This document shows, one piece after another, positions 33,561-45,319 of a stretch of 64,000 bases of DNA. Positions within the stretch are counted from its first letter, which is position 1, and each line of letters opens with the position of its first letter. The stretch comes from Paragonimus westermani (Eukaryota > Platyhelminthes > Trematoda > Plagiorchiida > Troglotrematidae): the NCBI GenBank assembly GCA_008508345.1, contig QNGE01001302.1, positions 78,703 through 142,702 on the forward strand, read 5' to 3'. The translations under genes and the position numbers were made by a program. The notes under the pieces are model-generated. The model saw nothing but the letters and a program-made list of their open reading frames with translations. It was not told where the DNA came from and searched no databases.

Positions 33561-35190
33561 AGAAAAGCGGTCAATATAGATTTGTTGTCAGTTACGTGAT
33601 CACATTGTCGACCTGCAAAACTCAACCAGGGACAAGCCGATCGGAGCATGTCGTACCCTACTAGATTCCTGTTTCTTTAACGAAGTAGGGGCTCGCTCGG
33701 TAGATGTTCTTGACGCTACGTTGTTCTCCAAGCTGGGTTACGTAACGAATTCCGCGTTGCATCCTTTGCGAAGGGTATCGTTGAACCAAATCAGGAGCGC
33801 TAGTGACTGATCCCTGGATTCACTTGTACGGAATGTTTACATTTTCATGCTAGACACCTAAGAGTTGATGTTGGCAGCAAGTCGCTTTGGCCAACAGCAT
33901 CACCATATAGGTGGCACCCACCGACCGAATGTCAAATCTTGCAACTTGTCAATCATGTATACGGATGGTGTGTGGAGCTAGGTATTATACGCTGTTACAA
34001 AAGCCATATGAAATTGTTTAATGTGTGTATGAGGACGCAATGAGACAGTCGAAATCAAAGCATGACAGTAGTTTAGCTGGTTCGCCATGAGTAGGTGGGT
34101 CTAGGAGGCGTAAACGCCACCATACGTGCGACCATCGTAGGTTGAAACAGAGTGCCAAGACAACTTGCCGATCAAAAATGTTCTTTATACGCCAAATTCG
34201 TGTTGCTATGTTGGTTACAGTCACCCTAAAGCGAAAGTGCGGTATTTATGTGTCGCGTAAATCTCACGTTAGTTATTAATGAAGCTCGTGTATTACGAAA
34301 ACTAGACTATGCAGTTGTCGTATCGTGAATGTAAAAAACAGGTACAGTTGGGAAGCACTGTTGTGTTGTAGCAGGGAGAACAGTGAGACGTTTAAATGTA
34401 CTCTGTCAATACAACCGCAAACAGGCTAAAACTCACTTGCCATGCAGACAGGCTAACGCAATGCTGTGGGCGTAGTGGTGGACCGTGAGCTGTAAGCCGT
34501 GTGAACGGGCCGGTCGCACACACACGCACACGTTGTCTGTGTTGCACACACAACCTGACACGACTACTCATAACAGTTAGGATTTCCCATCCTGACTTCG
34601 GTAGCTTTGTTTCTACCTTCACTGTGACCCCGACGCAATCGCTTGACAATGCGCGTTGCGCACACATGCCATGCCCCGTCCCAGTGGAAACAATTCATGT
34701 CTACCATAACCACCAAGCCATTAGCTGACTGGCTGCTCACCGCATACGTACAAGTAACGCCCATGTGATTAGTCGTGTGTCATGCCGAACATCGAATTCA
34801 CATCGCCACTTTTCCTACCGAGCAGCGCAAGCGCATTAAGACAGCTTAAATGACGCAAAATTATATTTGTACGAATGAAGTTGAGTCTACAGCTCATGGA
34901 TTTTTCATTTCACAGATGAAAAGTGTCAAACCACATCACACCAATTTAAAAACCTAACGAGAAAGTAACTTCAAACGTTGAATCAGAGTGAAAACTAAAT
35001 AGTCCAAACAGCAGTCAATAGAACTGCCACATGAATGAAACAAATTTACTTACTTCCATGGGAACCGTGAGTTACGATCCTTGTGAGTGACTGGATGCCT
35101 AGATTCAATATATCGTCATGCCTCCCACGAAAGAGGCTGTATACGCTGTGTACTGTACATTTACGACAACTGAATTCGCGCACGAAATTC
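33561..35190. other. No recognisable gene
   Basis: CA-rich patches around 34500-34560 produce low-complexity frames. No gene signal. Confidence 0.4.
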
Positions 35191-35244
35191 TACACATCGG
35201 TGGGGTCACTACATTTAATGTTCTTGAAGCTCCGATTTCAGGAA

Positions 35245-35320
35245 AATGGAGTAGCGTACAAGCCCGTTTTCGGTTATTTATCATCAGGCCAATCACATAA
35301 CATTTATATGAAACAGAATT
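35245..35320 (-). repeat. Short dispersed repeat with hammerhead-like core
   Basis: On the minus strand: TTGGC, CTGATGA, TAAATAACC, GAAA, ACGGGCTTGTAC, GCTAC. It is collinear with 18628-18760 and 33455-33560, including the ACATTTATATGAAACAG flank. Confidence 0.5.
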
Positions 35321-35437
35321 GTCAGGGCGAAGCGAACAAAACAAATGGCAAGTTCAATTGAGGTCAGACATGTTATGGGCACACAAACGGAGACAACGTT
35401 TTGCTACAATTGTTTCTGATGAGTAATTGGGAATTTG

Positions 35438-35637
35438 GTTTATTGACCATCACTTACAGTCGATAGCAGCGTTTGCATTCAGATAAACTCTCCCGCCAGC
35501 CTCTTTTGAAAAGAAACACTAGGCTCGAGCTCTGCTCTCATTAGAGCCCGTCAGTAGTGCATATCCTTGCCACTGCCGGGATTTGAACTCCGGCCATTCC
35601 ATCATGAGGCAACCGTGTTGACCACGATTATGTCACA
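35438..35637 (-). repeat. SINE family 1 copy
   Basis: Plus-strand blocks TTGACCATCACTTACAGTCG, TAAACTCTCCCGCCAGCCTC, CCGTCAGTAGTGCATATCCT, GGGATTTGAACTCCGGCC (box B) and GAGGCAACCGTGTTGACCAC (box A) follow the family. The leader beyond box A is missing, so this is a shorter version. Confidence 0.8.
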
Positions 35638-36926
35638 ATTATGACGCAACTAGAAGCATGGCATTTTGATCGGTCATGGTGTGGATGGTTCCGATTTTGC
35701 AACACAAAAACCTAAGTGATCTCTTTCGAAAATACGCGGAGAGTGGAATGTACGGCAGTACGGGAAGTGTGTCAAACTTTGTTCCTGATGTGAAACATAG
35801 ATAGTTTCTTCGACCTGAAAGGATGTTGAGTTTTTAGCTATGTAGACGGAACTATCTGATACTCGATTTTAAAAAATTGGCAAACCAGCAGTTGACGTCA
35901 AAACCATTCAACATGAATGCACCATTCACAAATTCCACAAATGTCACCCAGAAAAGTATTGTGGTAGCAACTAGGTGTACGAATCGCGCCCTGACTTCAG
36001 CAGAAGAAAGAATTTCTGGACAGGAGTGTTGCGTAATAGTCAGAGCGCTTGTCACTTCCAGGTCACATTTGTTGGATCAATTTTAATGTTCCGTAACAAA
36101 ACGCTGGACTGGATGAAGGGCAGTAAACTTGTGATATCACACTCAAACGTGTGCCTGCAAAGAAAAACAGATTATAAACCAGTGAAACTTAAAATTTCGC
36201 AAAACCAATCCTTGGAGTAAAAGTTTCGGTTGTTTACCGAGTTCTAGGAGTTGTGACTATGAAATTTATCTCAAAACACGGTCCACAGTATAGGAGTAGC
36301 TCAGGGTATTAGACATCGGTTTCTAATAGATCATGTTGGGGGTCATGACCGACTCAAAATTAATCTCTAAATACACAGTTATACCATAAGATGGCATACG
36401 GACTGTCCCCAATTGTACGATTCGGTGGTGCAGATGGCATACCCATCATGCATGAAAACTGATGTGATGGCCAACGGACGCCAACAAACTAAATGAATCA
36501 CTGAGACGTAGTCTCCATACTGAACTCTACAAATACACTAGTGTGTAGCTGTAACTGTTTCCACCTGATGTCAGCTGAAATCAGCCATAGCTCTCTCACG
36601 TTCTGCCTTGTGCAGGAACTGTCAAGAGGCGTCATATCGTAGTATTTAGTATAGTTTTAACTCCACCCGATTAGAACATTGTAACACTCGAAATTGTGGA
36701 TTTCGAATAACCATGGAAATCGTACTTTGGTTAAAACCTACCACACAAGCAAAGAACAGACGACCTCGCGGTGGTTGCAGTAAACAGTTCTTATGTGGTG
36801 AGAACCCGCTATTATAGATGTACACCAGTATTAAGGCGATTACAGTCTGCCACAGTCTGCTGATAATGCTGGCACCTGCAAAGTCAAACTGTAAGACGAC
36901 TGGTGAAATATAGAACAAAACATTTG
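35638..36926. other. No recognisable gene
   Basis: Overlapping opposite-strand frames at 35852-36220 and one at 36646-36918 show no motif. Confidence 0.4.
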
Positions 36927-37265
36927 TCAGCTAACCGGAATTGTAATACTGAGGCTTATCGTCCAATCATGATGTGGTATATTAGCAGGACGTTTAGAAT
37001 GGTCTGTCAGCGGGTCTTTTTGTGTTGGGGTTTGGATGAGCGGTGAATCAAGTGGATTTTTACCACAACTTTCCTCTCTTTGGGAGGCCTCTGAACTCAT
37101 GTTTACCAACCGTGCTGATCTCCTGGGCGCATCAAGAGACATGCGATCTAGTAGTGATTTTGAAATAATGGATTCGCTGCATCTTGTATCCACAAGGAAT
37201 TCATACATAACTCCTGGTTTGAACTTCGGACATCTGTGAATAAACTTCGCGGCTCTAGATTTCAA
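36927..37265 (-). pseudogene. Retroviral-type aspartyl protease fragment of an LTR retrotransposon
   Basis: The minus-strand frame reads KFKPGVMYEFLVDTRCSESI then ISKSLLDRM. A hydrophobic stretch followed by FLVDTG and a hydroxyl- or hydrophobic-rich turn is the active-site loop of LTR-retrotransposon proteases. Here the essential glycine is arginine (DTR), so it would be inactive. The frame ends shortly after without an RT; upstream and downstream I find no gag zinc knuckle, RT or integrase, and no LTR pair. It is a small relic. Chance similarity to a short motif is possible but the surrounding residues also fit. Confidence 0.5.
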
Positions 37266-38755
37266 TCGCGATGAACAAGCAGTAATGGATGGTTCTACAT
37301 CATCTATCTCTTTAACTTGACTCAGATGATATTTCTGACCTCTTCAATTTCTAGGGCTATTGTAAGTCTCTAATTTCAAGTAGTACGAGCATTTATCTCG
37401 GGTCCTACCATACTATGAAAAGCGAAGATAGGTTCTTACTCAACGATTGTTTGAAATGTCCAATGAAGCTGTGAGGACAGCGAACTATCGAAGACCTGAT
37501 TCCCTTACAAGACCATGTTTATCATGCTGGTTTACCATGGTAAATGCTTTCATACCTGTTGTGTTGTAATTAGACTGATGAACCAAAATTGATTAAGATT
37601 CTGCTGCATATCCATCAGTGATTCTGAATGCAACTGTTGGTCTACGTTGGTCTGAAATGAGGAAATGTAGAGGATGTTAGATCTGAGCCTGGGTTTCCTA
37701 TGCTCCAATGCAATCTCATCACACACTCGACTTGCTAACTCCTAAGTTGACGTATTAAACGAAATGTACCGGTGGTTTCCAAAAACTTCACGTTGCTGTC
37801 GTTCCGTGAGTAATTAAGTAGATGAGTAAGTAATTAGATAGTCGACGCGTTGTATCACCTCCTCGTGGTGTCGACTGGCTGAGTTCAACAACTCCAGACA
37901 AGAACAACCATTCTACCCAGTTTCACCTTACTGGATATTTTCGGTCAAAAAATGGCAAATACCACCAACGCTTCCGAGCCGTTTTTCACCGGTATATATT
38001 GGCTAGGCTAGTGGAGTATGTCTGTTCAGAGTGTCTCCATGTATGTAAGTCGAGCGTTGGTTTGTCGGTACATAATCATGTACATCGACATATAGAGATG
38101 GTAGAGAATAGGAGGTAAGTGCTCATTCTCCTCCAATCTTTGCAACTTTTCCATCAACATTGGTCTCACTCGACACGGGAGGTATGCATATCCTGTCAAA
38201 CGCAACAGGGAAAACCCCAAATGCACAGAAGTCGCCAGACCAAACTATTCTCAACAATAACCGCATTCGCTTGTCAGATTCGCTGAAGAGCTGGCCCAGT
38301 CATACTCCACCTGACGTGAACTCCATCACCCGCTCCTGTCACATTTCTCGGGTCGTAATCTGGAGAGCATCTGGTCAGGTCTATGTGCAGTGAGTAGGTG
38401 AAAGTACACTACCACCGCTGCCAATGTAACGACCGTTCCACTGGTAAAAAGTGACGTCAAATAATGAGTTACAAGCTGCTGAAAACTTTAAGTGGTTTTC
38501 CTGTTTGGTCCAAACGGCGATAACCCAAATGCAGTCCAGCAGCGAGGCTTTCTTCCATAGCGATGAATTACTGGGAATTACCCGCGGTCTACAGGCATTA
38601 ATTTTCACAATGACACAGACAATGTCATCGTTAAACAAGCACCCCTCACAAGCTTTTCCTTGTACCAGGCTACTGTTCGCCCAACGATGCACTCGTGTCG
38701 CTACAGAAACCTACACAACTAGGGGGTAGATAAGGAAAATTAACCACTTACGGAT
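37266..38755. other. No recognisable gene
   Basis: Overlapping frames on both strands at 38381-38729 without a family pattern. Part of this DNA may be the 5' side of the R2-like element that follows, but I see no N-terminal zinc finger or Myb block. Confidence 0.4.
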
Positions 38756-38759
38756 GCAA

Positions 38760-41060
38760 ACATTGTAACACCAGCGCAAGAAAGACGCAGTTCCTTCTGG
38801 AAACTGGAGAACCGTCTACAAGACGAAACGTGACCTTTTATTTAGTTCTAACGAGTACTCGTCCGACGTCTTATCGGCTCATCTGCACACTGATGAGCAG
38901 AAATCTCGTGCGATTCTGTTTCCGGACTGGTCTTTGGTTGACCCGACCACCACAGAAGAAGTTTCCTGCACCTTGAAGAACGTGGAAAACACTGTTCCAG
39001 GTCTGAACAACTTGTTGTTCAAGATGTATGAAAGCTGATAACCTGGCAGGATGTTTGAACTTCTCCCTACTAACTGAAGGTTGTCCAATCCATCTCTGCC
39101 GCTCTCGCCTCACGCTTGCTTCAAAGTAAATAATTCTTTTTATCTCAGTGAACGGAAACCTATCGTAGCATCTTCGACATTACTATGTCGCTTTCACAAG
39201 ATAAGGGCTGATTGTCGGAATACGCTGTTCACTTCTTACTGCCACACTTTGAGGTTTTCCTCAAGGCGACTTGACTACTGCATGTGGTGCACCGGAAATC
39301 ATGTATCAGCCCCTCCAGCCTGTGTGCGGTCTTCATGGACGTGTCCAAAGCGTTTGATTCAATCTTACAGGTCTCGACTATCAGATCGGCCCAAGGTTCC
39401 GGTGCTCCTCTACCTCTAACACACAACCTTGCTGACACTTAGCGAAACGCCTCCGCTATACTCGTAGGCTTCGTGCTTCAGGTACCAGAGTGAAGTTCGC
39501 CAGAGTGGCTCCCTTTCGCCGCTGCTATTCATCATGATAACGGACGACCGAGGCTTGGTTACCAGTTCCACGATAGACTGATCACCGGCTTTGCGTACGC
39601 CGACAATCAGATCCTGAAGAATGAGAATCCGACGCGTTTCTCCGAGAAGCTTGTGGCTGCCGCTAACGTTGTGGAGTTATCCGGACTGAAAATCAACATG
39701 CAAAAGACTAATTTTATGGTCACCTGTGATGATCATAAGCACAGCGTGGCTGTCACTGTTAACGAGTCCATTCATTTGGCCTGGACATTATCCACTCACC
39801 AAGCGCCTCTGACGTGGTGGCCTATGTTAATATTCCGTTCACCCGGAAGAATAAACCGTTTACCAGTCACCGTAAGTTTTTGGATGAAAACACCGAAGCA
39901 CCGTTTAAGCTCATGAGCGTCTCTAACTTCTGAGAGGGCATCTGATCTACAGAGTGCATTACTCGTTGATTTTGAGCCAGGTTCACGGAAACACGCTCAA
40001 AGCTATGGGGTGTATACTCTACTGGTTTGTTCGGTTGTGGCTCTGCCATTGAAAAGATACCCCCACAGGAATTACATTGGGCGGTCTAAGCATTCCCAGT
40101 TTGTCCACCACTATTCCTATCTCGCACAAATCACGAGTGGATAGACTAATTTCCAGTTAATCTCCAATTCTGAGCAATGTGATCAAAGGTGATTCGTTTG
40201 GTCCTACCATGAGGGCATCAGTTTTTTGGTAGGCGTTCATGCTGTACTAGTGACGAACTAGAGGTCGACTCATGCGGAGTGTATGGATAAGCTTTATCAA
40301 ACGCTGGCTGGCGGTGGACTTCAGAAAGTGTCCCATTCTCCACTCCACAACCATGAGCTGCTAAATTCAGACCACAGTTTTTATAGGATCTTTATTCGCG
40401 CCATCCAGCTCCAGTGTGGTCTTCTGTGTATTAAGGTCCGGAATGCTCGAGATGACCGAAGCGACCGTTCAGTTGTATATCGTGGCAACTGCGGCCAGCC
40501 AGAAAGCCTCGCTCATAATCTCCAACCTTGCTGGAGCAGCCACGATTTGTGTTGTACTCGGCAAAACCGCGTGGCCAGAGACCTCACGAAAAGGTTGCGC
40601 ATTGTTAGCTACACAGTATTTCAAAAGCTACGATTACTAACGGCGCGCTCGCTCATCAAGCTCGACGTTATCGCGGTTCATGACGGCGTTAGTGTGATAC
40701 TGAACATCATTATGGTAGACAAATACCGAAAAAAATTTGTCTGGGTGAACAAGGTTGTGAAGCACAGAACCGACTCTCATGATGCCGCCATTTAGTCGGC
40801 CATCCAGACTATAGGCCGTGATGTGGACCGTATTTCTCACTCACATTTGATCAGCTCTCTCGTGGTATCATGTATTCACATTCTTGTAATGTGTTTCTAC
40901 GACTGGGACTGTCTTCCTACGAAATCATTTATTTTTGTCTACTGACTGTTCTAGGAACCTTAAAAACCCGTAACACGCTTATGCGGTGAAACGGGTGTTA
41001 ATTGTTGTTACTTTCTTACAGCTGTCTCACTATGACGAACGTTCCTCCATCCCGATGCAT
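38760..41060 (+). pseudogene. R2-like non-LTR retrotransposon remnant (RT plus restriction-like endonuclease)
   Basis: On the plus strand, in several frames, the order of an R2-type protein can be followed. 38880-39037 gives TTTEEVSCTLKNVENTVPGL then NNLLFKMY. About 39326 gives AVFMDVSKAFDS (RT motif A). 39487-39535 gives a motif B block with SGSLSPLLFIM. About 39590 gives GFAYADNQIL (motif C, YADN for YADD) and then LSGLKINMQKTNFMV. 40450-40795 holds the C-terminal domain: GNCGQPESLAHNLQPC (Cys-His-Cys, the first Cys lost), RQNRVARDLTKRL, KLRLLTARSLIKLDVIAV and VSVILNIIMV, which match the R2 restriction-like endonuclease with its PD..D core changed to LD. Frameshifts and stops make it dead. 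R2 elements usually sit in 28S rDNA; no rDNA is seen here. Confidence 0.75.
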
Positions 41061-41858
41061 GAGGCTTGACTGTGATAGCACTCATACGTCCTGAAGAGCT
41101 TTCGATTTTGAGTGACTCCATATTTTATTTATGTCCTATATTGTTGCTTACAAAACACACAGTTAACTTTCATTTGATGACTGGAACTATAAACATTTGC
41201 TACTCTCGTGGAACGATTTATCGGTTGTCTAGTTTTGTTAACTATGCAGCTATCTATGTTTGACAGACAGCTTGCTTCGAATTTCTCTTTTATTTCAAAT
41301 CTCTGCTGTTTTCAATTTTCGATGTTACGACTTGTCTTTTGTTTGAATGAATCCGCGTAAACTACTCTTTAAAACAAACGACACTGAACGAGTAAGGAAG
41401 TAATCAATTTTGTCAGTTAGTAAGTGGATAGGTACTCAATTTAATGACCAACCGAGTACCAGAGCAAATAATGTTGCTTTTGAGGAATGTAAAAAGAAAA
41501 CGTTTTCCTGATTATTCCTGAGGTGTTACCATCTTCATTAAGTTTGTTCGAACTTCAATTAGTGCATATTACAACAAATATGCATGGATAATGCAAGTAC
41601 GATCACATATGGTAAGCGCTACCAATAAATAGAGTCTGTAGCATTGGCAGACTGCCGCTGTTTAGCTGAACCACATTACAGGTGGATTGGTATACGCTCC
41701 AATTACCGAGGACAAATCAGCAACAAATATTTGTGTCAAAGCACTGTTAACTAGTAGAACAAAGTTATGAACAATTTTGTATTCGTGGATGGCAAAAGCT
41801 AAGTATGCAACAGAAGGAATTACATTGTCTTAAAAGGTTCAATACAATCTACTATCTG

Positions 41859-41960
41859 ATGAAACTTCAAAAACCTCGTCAATTTTTAGGCCCGAACAAT
41901 TTCTTCAAGACCGTAATGCTACCAATTAGCCAACTTACTGGCTGCTTACAAGTTGTTTGA
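41859..41960 (+). pseudogene. Ty3/Gypsy-like reverse transcriptase fragment
   Basis: A short frame reads KLQKPRQFLGPNNFFKTVML then PISQLTGCLQ. The pattern P..LRQFLGL.NFYR.F.P..(S/A)QL..PL lies just after the RT core of Ty3/Gypsy elements. About 30 residues fit before a stop. No YIDD box or RNase H is recognisable on either side, so this is an isolated relic and the call is tentative. Confidence 0.4.
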
Positions 41961-42254
41961 AAATTATGAATACTTAATGGATTTCAATCATGGTCTTACT
42001 CGTCATGAGTTGTTTTCTATTTCTGGTTACTCAAATGAATATCATCAAACTTATACTTCAGCTACGTCATTTCAGTCTGTTTTCCAAGAGTAAAAATTAA
42101 GTCTCCGATGTATTCCTTATACCTTAGGACAGAAGACGTCTTTTGTCCACTGAGGAACTGTCCCCCTTCTTTTTCTATACGCTGCTGGTAAGTTTAAACA
42201 ATTACTCAGCTGACATCTTGAAATCCCATAAACAATATAAACTCAACATTCCTC

Positions 42255-42475
42255 GCAATAAACCGCAGTTTTGTAGCTCAGTCAGGCACTTCTATAATCC
42301 CCTTTTAAAAAGAAACTCCATTCACATTTCTCTCTTCTTTTTAGAGGTATTTAGGTACGCACATCCTTGCCAAACCATGCCCTAACCTCTATCCAGTGTT
42401 CTGAAGTGACAAGTGAGCTCACCACTGCGCCATAAACATCACATTAAGTATGTCCGTGTTAGCAGTGTGTAAGAC
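42255..42475 (-). repeat. SINE family 1, strongly diverged copy
   Basis: Plus-strand blocks AGGTACGCACATCCTTGCC, GAGCTCACCACTGCGCCATA and AACATCACATTAAGTATG correspond to the GCAAGGATATGC, box A and leader blocks of the family. The B box is not recognisable. Confidence 0.5.
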
Positions 42476-44540
42476 ATCCTTTTCCGAACAACCCATCAAA
42501 TTTTCTGAAGCCAAACATAGTCTGCGCATTTCTGTCACCACAGGTGGCTTGAACCGCACTATTTTCGATTCCACCCACGGCAGAAGACTACATTTCAGTA
42601 CATTCTAGCCAGGATTCTCAGGGCAAAGTGTGAACTAACGTTGAACAGGAGAAACAAACGAACCCTCTGGATGCAGTACGCTAGCAAATAAAGAGCAATA
42701 GGGGATAGCACAACACCATGACTAGAGATTGTGAAACGGAAAGCCAGTAATTTGCCTGACAAAGTGGGGTCGCTGGTTGTCACGATTTTGATCGAATATA
42801 CATAAACACATAGTCGTCGTATCCAGCCTACGTCTAACAACTTTTAAAGGGATTCAATCGGAATAACTCATAGACAGGAACTCAACCAGCAATTAGCAGA
42901 GATCCAGGGCTAATCACTGTCGCCATCCCGAGCAAAGTAGCTTGTCAGCGCAGTGACCAATCCGAATGGCGTAGCATCGGATGTTATTATAATGAGCATC
43001 CGAGTAAAACAAGTTTTTTAATTTCATTACGCGTTAAAACAAACTGTCTGCAAGCAGAGCGTAGCCGCGTGGACCAATCGTATTTCTTCATTTCACTTCT
43101 ATAAACTAATCAGTAGAGACCCACTACATTTGAGATGTGCTTAGTGCCACAAGTTTTGCTTTTGATTTCTTTACATTAAGTAGCACGTTTTCAACAGACT
43201 ATGTCTTTTTTCTGTTGTTGACGTGTCGTTAGTAGTAGGATCTACGAATCCAAGATGGCCGGTCTATTCTTGGATGCGTGTGTAGCACTACCACATGGTC
43301 ACTTCAACACGAGCCATGGTTAATGCAGTACCCTTGTGAACCGCGAGTTTGAAGTAACGGTCACACAAGCTTCCTCTCATTAAAAATTCGAAAGTTCGTC
43401 TGGATCTTACTTTACTTGCAGATCCGGGAAACGGAAAGATTTACCTGTAGAACGTCGTGGTATGTCAGCTTCTTATCATTAGGAATTCCTTCACTTGTTC
43501 ATAATTGACCGTATAACGGCTGATCAAGATCTGCCTTCCGATAACCGTACATTCGATTACACTGCGTATTCTTTGGAGATAGCGGCTATTGTGGGTGGCT
43601 CTCCCATAAAGTTTCACTTCAGATACGGTGAGTTACTCAAATGGCAATAATTCAGAAGACAACGAACAGCGCAATACTGTGTATATTGCCACGAACGCAA
43701 AGAAAAACAACGGTACAGCAAGCACACGTCCTGCGTATAACGCGTGAAACGGAAAAGTAAACGAATTCCAATTAGCGGAAATAGGACATACTATTGGACT
43801 AAACAAACATGCCCTGATCGGAAGTGTCAAATTTCACAACAAAATACCAACGAAAGTTAAGCCATTCTAATGGGTCGCTAAACTGTTCACCTCTCAGATA
43901 CATTTTTTGTTCTTCAACAGTGATGGCTAAATCGAAGACGTTCGTGTTTTTATAAAGACTTTGACTTAAGAGATTGTTCTTTGTTGAAGGATTTTTCTTC
44001 CAGGAATTCATATATTATACGTTACATACGCAACCATCCAAATGTGGCTATTTTATCCACCTCACTGAACGCTTATTCTTAACCGTCATAGTTTTGCGAT
44101 TTTGATATCTGATGTAAAAACCACTTCAAAACGTGGACATTCTATTTACACTTATGAAAGTTTCCGATGTAAGAAATTTTTCACACCCCCCCCTCACCAC
44201 ATCTCCACGTAAATAGTGATCTTTTATCTCTCGTTTTTTGCTATATGTCGTGACCGGACTTTTCGTTGTATTTCTTTCTATGGTCCACTGGGTTTCATTG
44301 TATTTCATGTAGTTATCCTTGTGTTGGGATTCACATCTACGACAGAAAAGCTGTGTTTGCCGCCTAATAATTCCCAACTAAAACGAATTGTTAATACTGG
44401 TGTCCGTATTCGTCTTTACCGGTTTTGAAAACTTCCCTTATGGTACCAGTTTCTTGCCCCACAAGATTTCTGTGATCACTTGACTTAGTGCTGCTTTTCG
44501 CCTCTTCTATCTTCACTCATCAAATATTTCGTCCAAAAAT
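42476..44540. other. No recognisable gene
   Basis: Frames at 42595-42840, 43633-44011 and 44126-44428 occur on both strands and lack motifs. No repeat match found. Confidence 0.4.
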
Positions 44541-44549
44541 ATTCGCTAC

Positions 44550-44605
44550 AGTCATGAGAACAATGTAGCGAGTCATTAGGAAAACAGTGACCACGGTGAG
44601 CAAGG
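44550..44605 (-). repeat. Short dispersed repeat, internally deleted copy
   Basis: TCATGAGAACAATGTAGCGA and GGAAAACAGTGACCACGGTG match both ends of the copy at 33455-33560, but the part with the core boxes is missing. Confidence 0.55.
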
Positions 44606-44789
44606 AAGTCGGCCAACAGGAATTACGGACTGTGCGTCCTAGCCGATAGGCCACCATTGTTCCAGAGTTGTAGGTCAAAGAAGATTAGGCGCCCACAGAG
44701 CACACAGGTCAGGATTACGTAATCCGATAATGATGGCCTTGGCGTAGCTGAACATTCGGAACCTCACCATTTTTGGTCGATTTCTTAAC

Positions 44790-45319
44790 ACTCGGTAGAC
44801 ACTGATGAGTAGTCGGGGATTTGTTTCATTTTCAAGTTGACCATCACTCACATCTGACCGCAGCATACGCATCCAAATAGACTTTCCAGCCAGTCTCTCT
44901 CGAAAACAAACACTAAACTCGAGTTTAGCTCTCATCAGAGCTCGTCAGTAGTGCATATCCTTGCCACGGCCAGCATTTGAACTCCTGTCACGCTTTTTTC
45001 ATGGGGCAACCGTGTTGACCACTGCGCCATTCACCTCACATTAGGCACGACCAAATTATCAAATCTGAACGCTAAACTACTCTCGCTTGTGAGCAATGAT
45101 CAGGTTGCCCGATCGTCTCGAGAGGAGCCACAGTAACTGTCCTCTTAACTCCAATCGATAACCCCGCGATTAGGACTTCCAAGACAGGTCGAAATCTCCG
45201 ATCTCATTAAAAGTGCGAGGCGATATTTTCGGAAGAGGCTGGCTGAAAAGTCTACCTGAATGCGAAGGCTGCGATCAAATGTGCGTGATGGTCAACTTGA
45301 AAAGAAAACTCGGTAGACA
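44790..45319 (-). repeat. SINE family 1, complete copy with 12-bp target-site duplication and inverted ends
   Basis: ACTCGGTAGACA flanks the element at 44790-44801 and 45308-45319. On the plus strand the order is CTGATGAGTAGTCGGGGATT, TTCAAGTTGACCATCACTCA, CAGCCAGTCTCTCTCG, the TCGAGTTTAGC block, CAGTAGTGCATATCCTTGCC, a decayed box B, box A (GCAACCGTGTTGACCACTGC), the leader with CCAATCGATAACCCCGCGAT and finally AGGCTGGCTGAAAAGTCTAC then GATGGTCAACTTGAAAAG. The last 85 bases are an inverted copy of 44832-44905. The flanking repeat shows that the whole unit, inverted end included, inserted at once. Confidence 0.88.

Noticed and set aside
38890..38915. CTGATGAGCAGAAATC as a hammerhead core
   Set aside because: It lies in the R2-like coding remnant, the gap between boxes is only three bases and no flanking stems form.
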